Below are positions 53,671 to 62,175 of a DNA stretch of 64,000 bases, one piece after another. Location: the NCBI GenBank assembly GCA_018817425.1, contig JAHITX010000004.1:1-64000 (forward strand), read 5' to 3'. The notes beneath the pieces are model-generated. The model was given only the letters and a program-made list of their open reading frames with translations, was not told where the DNA came from and did not search any database. Source of the stretch: Pseudomonadota bacterium. Lineage in GTDB: Bacteria; Desulfobacterota; Desulfobacteria; Desulfobacterales; RPRI01. The position numbers and the translations under genes were made by a program. The stretch's first letter is position 1. Every line of letters starts with the position of its first letter.

Positions 53671-54948
53671 CTACCTCCTCACCAGGGTTTGAATAGCCTT
53701 TAGGGCCATACCGGTAGCATTCTGGTTTGATGATACCACGTCGGCAGGCTTGTTAGCACATCCTGCAGCAAACATTCCGCCTTTTTCAAAATTATTGATT
53801 ATGAAACCATCAGAATTGCAATTAAGATCAGCAGGCAGTTTGCTTACTGCATTTGTCGGTTGCATACCGGTAGCAAGAACTGCCATTTCAACAGTCTGTT
53901 TGATCTTTTCACCGGTTACAGCATTTTCAGCAACTACAGTAATATTGTTTGTAGCAGGATCTTCACTTACTTCCGCAACTTTGCCTTTTATAAAAAAAAC
54001 TTTATCATCTTCTTTGATCTTATTATAAAATTTTTCATATCTTAAACCGGGCGCCCTTAAATCTATATAGAAAATATAAATATTGGCATCCGGATACTGC
54101 TCTCTTATATAAGTCGCATGCTTTAAAGACGCCATACAGCAAATATAAGAACAGTAAGGCAGATGATTCTCATCTCTTGATCCGGCGCATTGAACAAAGG
54201 CGATGCTTTCAATTGCTTTGCCATCTGATGGGCGTATAATTTTCCCCTTTGTAGGACCGTTTGGAGATGCGTATCTTTCAAGCATCATGTTTGTTATAAT
54301 ATTTGGATGCTTACCAAATCCAAGATTATCCATTTTAGTAGCATCATATGGAGCCCATCCGGTAGCCCACACAATTGCCCCGACTTTCAGATCAATTGTC
54401 TTTGCTTCCATGTTAAGATCAATGGCACTGTATTTACAGGCATCTACGCATTTGGCACATTCTGCACCTTTGCATGTGGCACCATCTATCACATATTTCA
54501 TTGGAAATGACATCTCAAAAGGTCTGTATATAGTCTTAGTATTGTCAAGACCGAAATTAAAATCATTTTTCCTTTCAACAGGGCATACCTTCACACATTC
54601 ATCACAAGCCACACAATTTTCATTAACATATCTAGGGCTTATCTTGATCTGAACATTATAGTTTCCGGGTTCACCCTCAACTTTTTGAACTTCTGCCAGT
54701 GTGAAAACTTTTATTTTGGGGTTATCCTTAATCCTTCTGAAATTAATTTCAAGACCGCAGGTCGGAGGACATAGCTTAGGAAAATATTGATTTAACTGTG
54801 CTACCCTTCCGCCCAGATAAGGATTTTTTTCGACTACCAAGACCTCATACCCCACCTCTGCAGCCTCAAGGGCAGTGGTCAAACCGCTTATTCCGCCCCC
54901 GACGACTAAAATACTTCCACTAGCAGGAGCTGTATTGTCTGCTGTCAT
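53671..54948 (-). CDS. qmoA: QmoA: HdrA-like FAD subunit
   Basis: This 425-residue FAD protein has the dinucleotide motif LVVGGGISGLTTALEAAEVG, then ENCVACDECVKVCPVE and CKGAECAKCVDACKYSA, cluster-binding cysteine motifs, and an FAD region near the C-terminus (GMFAAGCANKPADV). It forms the QmoABC complex that donates electrons to AprBA. The ATG at 54948 follows GGAGGG. It is the first gene of the qmoABC run. A 294-bp gap with a terminator and inverted repeats separates it from aprA, so it may have its own promoter. Confidence 0.96.
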   Translation of the reverse strand: MTADNTAPASGSILVVGGGISGLTTALEAAEVGYEVLVVEKNPYLGGRVAQLNQYFPKLCPPTCGLEINFRRIKDNPKIKVFTLAEVQKVEGEPGNYNVQIKISPRYVNENCVACDECVKVCPVERKNDFNFGLDNTKTIYRPFEMSFPMKYVIDGATCKGAECAKCVDACKYSAIDLNMEAKTIDLKVGAIVWATGWAPYDATKMDNLGFGKHPNIITNMMLERYASPNGPTKGKIIRPSDGKAIESIAFVQCAGSRDENHLPYCSYICCMASLKHATYIREQYPDANIYIFYIDLRAPGLRYEKFYNKIKEDDKVFFIKGKVAEVSEDPATNNITVVAENAVTGEKIKQTVEMAVLATGMQPTNAVSKLPADLNCNSDGFIINNFEKGGMFAAGCANKPADVVSSNQNATGMALKAIQTLVRR

Positions 54949-55028
54949 GCTATCCCTCCGTGCTTAATAAAGTTAGTATAATAATAATCTGAAAAATTAG
55001 TATTATCGTTTGTAATAATTAATATCTG

Positions 55029-55132
55029 ATACAAATATCCGAATGCTTAAAGATTTTATTTCAATTAGATTTGCTTTTAAAAAAAGTCAATCTTTTTTAA
55101 TATAAAAACCTTAAGCTAACGGATATTTGTAT
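55029..55132. repeat. Extended inverted repeat upstream of qmoA
   Basis: ATACAAATATCCG (55029-55041) with its complement at 55120-55132, continued by GCTTAA (55045-55050) and TTAAGC (55111-55116), gives arms of about 22 nt with a symmetric three-base break. The arms flank an AT-rich 60-bp core and lie between the apr terminator and qmoA. It may be paired regulator sites or a small inserted element. Confidence 0.6.
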
Positions 55133-55176
55133 AAGGATATCGTCTTATTGCCTTGATTTTTGTGTTTTAACTTAAT

Positions 55177-55212
55177 AAAAACCTCCAAGCGTCTTTCGAC
55201 ACCTGGAGGTTT
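55177..55212 (-). terminator. Terminator of the aprBA operon
   Basis: AAACCTCCA (55179-55187) pairs with TGGAGGTTT (55204-55212), and an inner GTC/GAC pair extends the stem. An A-run before it becomes a T-run on the minus-strand transcript, 31 bp after the aprA stop. Confidence 0.8.
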
Positions 55213-55242
55213 ATTCAACTACAACATATACATATAAAAGAA

Positions 55243-57219
55243 TTAATCAGGAATGATCTTGACGTAATCTTTCTTGAATACATCCCATTCTTTCTTTGCC
55301 GGATCATACTTTGAGTTTACAAAGCAGAACCAGTTTGCATCATCCTGTCCCGGATAATCAGCTTGATAGTAGAATCCTGGATAACGAGTTTCCTTACGGA
55401 ACTGGATATGGCGCAGATGCGCTTCAACTGTCCATATACGATGATAGATTTCCCATGCTCTCATAAGTTCATGGAGATCACCGGCACCGAGTTTTTCACA
55501 GTCTTCGCGCATTGTTGCAAGAAGTTCCATTACAATTTCAAGACTCTTGCTGCTTGTCTGATAGTAAGTGGCTGTTCCTGCACCGTATTCATGAGTGGCT
55601 TTCATAAGTCTTAAAGCCATTCCGGAAGGTTTAATGTAATTGGGATTAATATCAACTGCAGTTGTATAATTGCAGTTTTCAAGGTAAGTTCTTACCGGCT
55701 TGTAAACCATATCAACCAGTTCCTGAGCACTCTGTTTAATAGCTGGTTTGAAATCGGCATGATCACGTACGAATTTTACCATTTCCTTTGCAGTAATTCT
55801 GCCTTCAGCATGTGACCCTGAAGAAAACTTGTGACCTGAACAACCTACACCGTCACCAGCTGTAAACAGACCGACAACTGTGGTCATACGGTTATAAATT
55901 TTTCCTGCATCTCCCCATTTATATGAGTCGGGGACCCAGGCAGCATCCGGGCCGGATGCCCACAAGCCGCAGCAGCCGGAATGTGAACCAAGAAGGTACG
56001 GTTCTGTAGGCATAACTTCGGAAACCTTCTTTTCAGGCTCGCAGTTCTGGGCACACCACAGATTTGCCTGACCACAAGTCATATCAAGGAAGTCTTCCCA
56101 TGCTTCAGACTCAAGGTGTTTGAGTTCTTTCTTGTCCATGGTTTTACCAAGCTCACCAAGAGCTGTAACTGTATCCATTATGATCGGACCGCGTCCTGCT
56201 TTCATTTCAAACAGCATGAGGTGGTTACGCAGACAGGTCGGTGTAACAGCAGCTGTTCCATAAGGAGCATATTTTTGAAGTTCTGCTTTTGCTGCATCAC
56301 TTGCTGCAAAGTTTTCACCAAGACCGTTAAGTGTTTTGGCCTTGAAAAGAAGGAACCATGCACCTACCGGGCCATAACCGTCTTTAAAACGAGCCGGGGT
56401 GAAACGGTTTTCCATCATTGAAAGCTCGGCACCAACTTTCATACACATTGTGTATGTGGAGCCTGCATTCCATACTGGATACCATGCGCGGCCTTTGCCT
56501 TCGCCAACACTTCTCGGCATATAAATATTAACAGCACCACCGCATGCAACCATCATGGTTTTGCATTTGATGATATAAACTTTGTTCTCACGAACTGAAA
56601 AACCAACAGCGCCTGCAATCTGATTTGGCTTGTTGGCATCAAGAAGCAATTCAACGATGAAGCAGCGTTCAAGAATATTATCTGTTCCAAGAGCAAGTTT
56701 TGCAGCTTCTGCAACTATTCTCTTATATGATTCACCATTGATCATTATCTGCCATTTACCTGTACGGACAGGCTCTGAACCGCTTTTTAATGTACCGGCA
56801 GCCTGACCTTTTTTACCATCGAGGTTCTTGCCTTCAGCAGTTTTTTTCCATACCGGAAGTCCCCATTCTTCAAAAAGATGAACTGAATCATCCACATGAG
56901 TACCAAGGTCAAAAATAAGGTCTTCACGTACAATACCCATAAGGTCGTTACGTACCATTCTGACGTAATCGTCTGGTGTATTTTTACCAATATATGTATT
57001 TATAGCTGAAAGGCCCTGAGCAACAGCGCCGCTTCTTTCCATGGCAGCTTTATCGCACAGTAATATTTTCGCATCCGGAGCAGCCCATTTCTTTACTTCA
57101 AAAGCGGTTCCGCATGCAGCCATACCGCCACCTACTATAAGAATATCTACTTCAAGCTCTTCAACTGCCGGATCTTTGACGGCCTTTGTTTCACCCAAAG
57201 GTTTATTAGGTAATGCCAT
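55243..57219 (-). CDS. aprA: Adenylylsulfate reductase, alpha subunit
   Basis: This 658-residue flavoprotein reduces APS to sulfite and AMP. It has the FAD-binding motif DILIVGGGMAACGTAFEVKKW, the flavin region SGAVAQGLSAINTYIG, and a typical C-terminal domain ending DVFKKDYVKIIPD. The length matches the family (about 660). It has no signal peptide, consistent with cytoplasmic action. The ATG at 57219 follows AAGGAGG. It is transcribed with aprB, 71 bp downstream of it. Confidence 0.97.
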   Translation of the reverse strand: MALPNKPLGETKAVKDPAVEELEVDILIVGGGMAACGTAFEVKKWAAPDAKILLCDKAAMERSGAVAQGLSAINTYIGKNTPDDYVRMVRNDLMGIVREDLIFDLGTHVDDSVHLFEEWGLPVWKKTAEGKNLDGKKGQAAGTLKSGSEPVRTGKWQIMINGESYKRIVAEAAKLALGTDNILERCFIVELLLDANKPNQIAGAVGFSVRENKVYIIKCKTMMVACGGAVNIYMPRSVGEGKGRAWYPVWNAGSTYTMCMKVGAELSMMENRFTPARFKDGYGPVGAWFLLFKAKTLNGLGENFAASDAAKAELQKYAPYGTAAVTPTCLRNHLMLFEMKAGRGPIIMDTVTALGELGKTMDKKELKHLESEAWEDFLDMTCGQANLWCAQNCEPEKKVSEVMPTEPYLLGSHSGCCGLWASGPDAAWVPDSYKWGDAGKIYNRMTTVVGLFTAGDGVGCSGHKFSSGSHAEGRITAKEMVKFVRDHADFKPAIKQSAQELVDMVYKPVRTYLENCNYTTAVDINPNYIKPSGMALRLMKATHEYGAGTATYYQTSSKSLEIVMELLATMREDCEKLGAGDLHELMRAWEIYHRIWTVEAHLRHIQFRKETRYPGFYYQADYPGQDDANWFCFVNSKYDPAKKEWDVFKKDYVKIIPD

Positions 57220-57290
57220 ATTAAATCCTCCTTAAGAAATTTTATTCATCATTATTCTTTTAAATTTAAACTTAAGCTAACCAAACCTGT

Positions 57291-57722
57291 TTATTTCGCA
57301 GGTACTGGAAGTACGCGTCCATCAGTCTCTTCTGTTGAAAGAAGAGCACTGTCAAGATCTTTTCCTTTAAGATCTAAATAGGCATTAGCCTGACCCTCAG
57401 GAGTTGTCCTGATGGGGAACTTAAAGCGTTTAATAAGGCCATTTCTGAACTTACATGTCCACATAACATCCTCTGTACCCATCATAGGCATAATGCTGCT
57501 TCCAAGAGGTACGAAATCGGAATAGCCACGAACTTCAATCGCCTGAGTAGGACATATTTTCACGCATGAAAAGCATTCCCAGCACTGATCCGGCTCCTGA
57601 TTGTAAGCCTTCATTGCAGTTGGGTCAAGAACCATAAGGTCGTTAGGGCAAATATACATACATGCTGTTTTGTCCCCGCCTTTACAACCATCACATTTTT
57701 CAGCAATTACAAAAGATGGCAT
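57291..57722 (-). CDS. aprB: Adenylylsulfate reductase, beta subunit
   Basis: This 143-residue iron-sulfur subunit carries two ferredoxin-type cluster motifs: CDGCKGGDKTACMYICP and CWECFSCVKICP. Together they bind two [4Fe-4S] clusters that pass electrons to the AprA flavin. The C-terminal tail (SALLSTEETDGRVLPVP) wraps AprA in known structures. The ATG at 57722 follows AGGAGGG. It is the first gene of aprBA, and an 807-bp gene-free region lies upstream, so the operon promoter is probably there. Confidence 0.96.
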   Translation of the reverse strand: MPSFVIAEKCDGCKGGDKTACMYICPNDLMVLDPTAMKAYNQEPDQCWECFSCVKICPTQAIEVRGYSDFVPLGSSIMPMMGTEDVMWTCKFRNGLIKRFKFPIRTTPEGQANAYLDLKGKDLDSALLSTEETDGRVLPVPAK

Positions 57723-58529
57723 TTATTATCCCTCCTATTGTTGTGTAATTTATTTTTTCTATTGTCTAACGGTTTTTATTATAATACCAATGGGTTTAAT
57801 GTAATTCTAAGTTGTAAGCACCTCCCTTCATAACACGGACTATCAAAAAAGCCCTTTCTTGTTACTGTTCAATATATCTTCTTTGTCTTTCTATAGCCTT
57901 ATATATCAAGGCTTTGGATTTTTGTCTTTAAAATCAAGATGTTGATTTTACTGGCCAATCAAAGATTTTTAATATCACTCTGTATTTTTATTGTCAAGGA
58001 CTTTTGCCAACCAAAAAATCAAAAGATATGAATGTTTACAATATGCTATATTTAGAAAATTATTGATTACTTCGTTACATTGGCCACCATATATAGTGGT
58101 GGATTAAAATACACACAAATATGTTTTTTAATATTTTTTTGTTTATCCCTTTACCTAATTATCAAAGAAGTATAAAAGATTCATTTGTTCGAAACAGTTT
58201 ATTGCAAGCCATCTCAAAATACATAAAACATATTCTGACGGTGTTGTGAGGCTCTTCAAAATGCTCATATATTAGATATGTGCTGCACTTTTTTATCGCC
58301 TCACACCTTGTCATTGAACGCGATCATTTTTTTGAGATAGCTTGGAGTCTATAATATCGGAAAAAAGCTGCAAGGCATATGCCATTAATGTTTTTGGATA
58401 TGATACTTTGCAACAGGTTTAAATAACAGATAAATCGGCGTAAAGTTAATATGGCTATTGTTTGAATGTGTGTCGGATTTTTTAACAACATGTAAAGGAT
58501 AGAGAACCCGTAAGGTGTAAGGACAAGCT
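57723..58529. other. Long gene-free region upstream of aprBA
   Basis: No gene is supported in these 807 bp. Near aprB, a minus-strand TATAAT lies at 57778-57783, about 55 bp before the aprB start, and could be the -10 of the apr promoter, though no good -35 is visible. The middle part holds a long palindromic repeat (58205-58344). The right end leads into the YkgJ-like gene. Confidence 0.4.
58205..58344. repeat. Long hairpin repeat (dispersed repeat, copy B)
   Basis: CAAGCCATCTCAAAA (58205-58219) pairs with TTTTGAGATAGCTTG (58330-58344) with one mismatch. An inner pair, TGACGGTGTTGTGAGGC (58236-58252) and GCCTCACACCTTGTCA (58298-58313), is nearly complementary. The right half (58266-58346) is shared with 44006-44090. 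It is a palindromic non-coding element of about 140 bp. Confidence 0.65.
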
Positions 58530-59255
58530 ATGGACGAAAATTTAATTCAGCTATTTAAAGATGATAAATTTCGATTTTCATGCAAAAGCACTTTATCGTG
58601 CTTTAATGAATGTTGTCGTGATTTAAATCAGTTTCTGTTTCCATATGATATTTTGAGACTTAAGAATAATCTTGAAATATCATCTGCAATATTTTTGGAA
58701 CAATATACTACTCTTCACACCGGGCCTGAAACCGGCCTTCCTGTTTTATCTCTTAAGACAGATAAAGCTCCGGAATTGAAATGCCCTTTTATAACACCTT
58801 CCGGATGCAAGGTATATGAAGACCGGCCATCTTCTTGCCGGACATATCCTGTTGCAAGACTTTTGTCCCGCAACAGAGAATCAGGCAAACTTTCCGAGTA
58901 TTATGCCCTTATTCAGGAACCTCACTGCAAAGGCTTTGAAAATGGCAAAGAACAGACTGTGTCTGAGTGGATTAAAGATCAGGAAATTGAAACTTATAAT
59001 GAAATGAATGATATGATGATGGAAATCATAAGTATAAAAAATCAAAAAATGCCCGGTGAAATGGATATTAAATCAAGTTTTATGTTTCGTATGGCTTTAT
59101 ATGATCTCGATGCTTTCAGAAAGCATTTGTTTTCAACTGAAAATATGAAAGATTATATAGATAAAAATGACATGAAAGCTGCCGAACAAAATGACACGGA
59201 ACTGTTAAAAATAGCTTTTAAATGGGTTCAAAAAGAGATTTTTTCTGTGCTGTAA
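58530..59255 (+). CDS. YkgJ-family cysteine-cluster protein
   Basis: This 241-residue protein has the YkgJ (CxxCxxC, zinc/iron-chelating) domain in the N-terminal half. The cysteines are in FSCKSTLSCFNECC (residues 12-25), then KCPFITPSGCKVYEDRPSSCRTYP, with a set expected to bind zinc or an iron-sulfur cluster, and HCKGF. The C-terminal half is helical and without known motifs. The family's function is unknown. It begins at ATG 58530, 19 bp upstream of the SDR gene's end-to-start gap, so the two are likely cotranscribed. Confidence 0.82.
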   Translation: MDENLIQLFKDDKFRFSCKSTLSCFNECCRDLNQFLFPYDILRLKNNLEISSAIFLEQYTTLHTGPETGLPVLSLKTDKAPELKCPFITPSGCKVYEDRPSSCRTYPVARLLSRNRESGKLSEYYALIQEPHCKGFENGKEQTVSEWIKDQEIETYNEMNDMMMEIISIKNQKMPGEMDIKSSFMFRMALYDLDAFRKHLFSTENMKDYIDKNDMKAAEQNDTELLKIAFKWVQKEIFSVL

Positions 59256-59273
59256 AAGGAGATTATTTTCTTA

Positions 59274-60086
59274 ATGAAGACAGAAAACAAGGTAGCACTT
59301 GTACTTGGATCAATAAAAGGAATCGGTAAGGGGATAGGACTATACCTTGCCAATAAAGGTATAAAAGTTGCCTTCAATTATTTTGACTGGGAAGATTCTC
59401 TTGAAGAGCTGAAACAGGATCTTTCCGATATTTCTACCCCGCATTTGCTTGTTAAAACAAATCTTCTTGAAACGGATAAAATACCCGGCCTGATAAAAAA
59501 TGTTGCAGATAACTTCGGACGGCTTGATATTGTTATAAACAATATTGAAAGAGGAGGCTGGCCTGCTGTTCACGGGCAATATACTGGTGATCAGTGGGAT
59601 TTGGAGATGGCAACCACTTTGCGGGCAAAACAATGGCTGTTTGAAAGCTCATTGCCCTATCTTAAAGAATCCGGCGGTACTGTAATAAATATATCTTCCA
59701 TAGCCGGTATAGTAGGAAGATCAGGCCCTGCAAGCTATCTTTTTAATGAAGGGTATTCTGCCGCAAACCGCGGCATTTCACTTTTAACCGAAACATGGGC
59801 GCGTGTAGGAGCCCCGGAAGTTCGTGTAAATGAAATCATGTTAGGAATTATTGAATCCCGTCATGGCAAAAACACAAGGGGATGGGGACTACTAACAGAT
59901 ACCCAGAAGCAGGATATAATAGACCACACTTTAATCGAAAGAACGGGAACAATAGATGATGTCATAAAAGCGGTATGGTTTTTAATAAATGACGCGCCTT
60001 TTATGACAGGCAGCGTTATAAGATTAGATGGCGGGTATGTTCTTGGCGGGGACAAAGTGGCTCCGATGCCTAAAGGAGTGCTATAG
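59274..60086 (+). CDS. Short-chain dehydrogenase/reductase-like protein (atypical active site)
   Basis: This 270-residue SDR-fold protein has the NAD(P)-binding start VALVLGSIKGIGKGIGLYLA and a central NISSIAG strand. The catalytic Tyr appears in GYSAANRGISLL, which aligns with the usual YSASKAGVxxL, so the active-site Lys of YxxxK is Asn here. The C-terminus (FMTGSVIRLDGGYVLGGD) is typical of ketoreductase-like SDRs. Loss of the Lys suggests either an altered enzyme or a non-catalytic member. It is 18 bp after the YkgJ-like gene, with AAAGGAG spaced about 12 bp from ATG. Confidence 0.85.
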   Translation: MKTENKVALVLGSIKGIGKGIGLYLANKGIKVAFNYFDWEDSLEELKQDLSDISTPHLLVKTNLLETDKIPGLIKNVADNFGRLDIVINNIERGGWPAVHGQYTGDQWDLEMATTLRAKQWLFESSLPYLKESGGTVINISSIAGIVGRSGPASYLFNEGYSAANRGISLLTETWARVGAPEVRVNEIMLGIIESRHGKNTRGWGLLTDTQKQDIIDHTLIERTGTIDDVIKAVWFLINDAPFMTGSVIRLDGGYVLGGDKVAPMPKGVL

Positions 60087-60275
60087 GATTTTCCATAAGC
60101 ATCAAATGCTTTAGACCTGAAAGCATTCTATTATACTTCACTATTCAAGATATGGCACACATTTACCTCGTATTTTGGAGCTTGGATTATCCCGAAACCA
60201 ACGGAATACAGGTTTTATGGTTGGTTAACCCACCCGGTTTTATTCGCAGGCTTGCATTATGCAGAATTTCAGATA

Positions 60276-61109
60276 TCAGGAATAAAGAGTGCTTATTATC
60301 TTATTGCTTTCTTTAAGCGCATCTTTGCATGTATCTTTAAAAAATTCGCGTATGGTTTCCATAAACAAAATTGCCCTTTCATCCTGGCCGGATAAAAGGG
60401 CATCATTGCTTTCGTTGATTGCGGAAATAAAAACTTCCAGGACATCTTTAAAGTGTTTATTCTTGCTTATAAGATTTTTATAAAGATCAAGATCCTGAGC
60501 GAAAAGACGGCCTATCAGATTATAGTTTATCTTAAATACCGGAGTGGAACATGAAAGTACGTTCTCTGAATTCATATCCATCTTTTGTAATGTTCTGGCC
60601 ATGCAAATGGTAGTAAAATGAGTAAGCCCCTGCACAACAGCCATATGCCGGTCATGAGCTAAAGGATCCATCACGCATAAAATAGCGCCTCTTGAAGCAT
60701 ATTCATTTTCTATCCGTTTAAGCCAACGTTCTCCTTGGCCAGGGCATAATATTATATTCTGCCCTTTTATGGAATCCGTAAAAGGCCCGAACAAAGGATG
60801 AGTTCCAAGTACATCAGCTTTGGTATTTTCCGTCATGCTCTTTACTATTTCTTCTTTCAAAGAGCACATGTCCATAAAAAGCTGATCATCGCGCAAAAGA
60901 GGGCCGATATTTTTTGCAATTGAAACGGCAGCATCCAGAGGAACGCTTAAAATAACCACATCACATTCTTTAGCAACATCAGCATATGTGATATCGGTGG
61001 TTCTTCCTGAAATCAATACCCTGTGACCGGCAGCAGAATAAAATTTTTCAAACCATCTGCCCATACCGCCTGTTCCACCGATTATGCCGATTGATATTGT
61101 TTTATTCAT
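60276..61109 (-). CDS. tyrA: Prephenate dehydrogenase
   Basis: This 277-residue NAD(P)-dependent enzyme converts prephenate to 4-hydroxyphenylpyruvate for tyrosine. The Rossmann start SIGIIGGTGGMGRWFEKFY, the VVILSVPLDAAV segment, and the substrate region LGTHPLFGPF and VVQGLTHF are visible. The length fits the monofunctional short form. It overlaps aroC by 4 bp at its start, so it is translationally coupled, and is the last gene of the aromatic operon. No ACT regulatory domain is attached. Confidence 0.92.
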   Translation of the reverse strand: MNKTISIGIIGGTGGMGRWFEKFYSAAGHRVLISGRTTDITYADVAKECDVVILSVPLDAAVSIAKNIGPLLRDDQLFMDMCSLKEEIVKSMTENTKADVLGTHPLFGPFTDSIKGQNIILCPGQGERWLKRIENEYASRGAILCVMDPLAHDRHMAVVQGLTHFTTICMARTLQKMDMNSENVLSCSTPVFKINYNLIGRLFAQDLDLYKNLISKNKHFKDVLEVFISAINESNDALLSGQDERAILFMETIREFFKDTCKDALKESNKIISTLYS

Positions 61110-62158
61110 CGGATAGCTTTCTGTCGTAATAAATGATCTGCTATAACAATGCTTACCATTGATTCACAAACAACGTTTATTCTTGGTATGGCTGAAATAT
61201 CATGTCGTCCCGAAATAGATACGGTTCTTTTTTTCTTTTTCAGATCAATAGTATTTTGTTCGATGGAAATAGAAGGAATAGGCTTTACTGCAACCCGCAT
61301 AATGATATCATCTCCATTGGATATTCCGGCAAGAATTCCACCGGCATTATTTGTCAAAAAGCCTTTTGGTGTTATAGGATCATTATTTTTAGAACCAAGC
61401 AATGATGAAGCTTTAAAACCAGCTCCGATTTCAAAGCCTTTAACAGCACCAATGCTCATTAATGCTTTTGCAAGATCGGCATCAAGCTTATCAAATACCG
61501 GCTCTCCAAGGCCTGCGGAAACTCCTTTTGCAACAATCTCAACAATGCCGCCAAGAGAGTCTCCACTGCTTTTTACTTTCTTAACTCTTTTTTCCATTTT
61601 AGTGGCAGCATCATTGTCAGGGCAAAAAAACATGTTTTGGGATATTAAGTCAAGATTGCGCTCTACTGCTTTTATACCGCCAAGCTCAACTGTATAAGCA
61701 CAGATGTTTATATTTTCTTTGTCAAGTAAAGCTTTGGCAACAGCACCTGCTGCAACTCTTGCAACTGTTTCTCTTGCAGAAGCTCTTCCACCGCCCCTCC
61801 AGTCTCTTATTCCGTATTTCGCCTGATAGGAAATGTCGCCATGTCCGGGTCTGAAAATATCCGCAAATTTTTTGTAAGCGTCTGAATGCTGATCCTTGTT
61901 TTTAACCATAATCATAATAGGAGTTCCGGTTGTAACTCCGTTGAAAACTCCGGACATTATGATTGCTTCATCAGGTTCTTTTCGTGAAGTACTTGCTATA
62001 GAGCTGCCTGGTTTTCTTCTGTCCAGCATATCCTGGATAATTTGTTCATTAAACGGTATTTGGGCAGGGCAACCGTCAATAACAACACCAACACCAATAC
62101 CGTGGGATTCGCCCCAGGTTGTTATTTTAAATAATGTTCCAAATGAGTTCCCGGACAT
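61106..62158 (-). CDS. aroC: Chorismate synthase
   Basis: This 350-residue enzyme makes chorismate from EPSP with reduced FMN. The signatures GESHGIGVGVVIDGCP, RDWRGGGRASARETVARVAAG and HDISAIPRI are present. It lies after aroA with 17 bp, and its end overlaps tyrA, in an operon for aromatic amino acids. It starts at ATG 62158 with AGGAAG upstream. Length and motifs are standard. Confidence 0.97.
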   Translation of the reverse strand: MSGNSFGTLFKITTWGESHGIGVGVVIDGCPAQIPFNEQIIQDMLDRRKPGSSIASTSRKEPDEAIIMSGVFNGVTTGTPIMIMVKNKDQHSDAYKKFADIFRPGHGDISYQAKYGIRDWRGGGRASARETVARVAAGAVAKALLDKENINICAYTVELGGIKAVERNLDLISQNMFFCPDNDAATKMEKRVKKVKSSGDSLGGIVEIVAKGVSAGLGEPVFDKLDADLAKALMSIGAVKGFEIGAGFKASSLLGSKNNDPITPKGFLTNNAGGILAGISNGDDIIMRVAVKPIPSISIEQNTIDLKKKKRTVSISGRHDISAIPRINVVCESMVSIVIADHLLRQKAIR

Positions 62159-62175
62159 TTATTTCTTCCTTATGT

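Noticed and set aside
61149-61697. 182-residue antisense frame
   Set aside because: It is a shadow of aroC, which has full family motifs.
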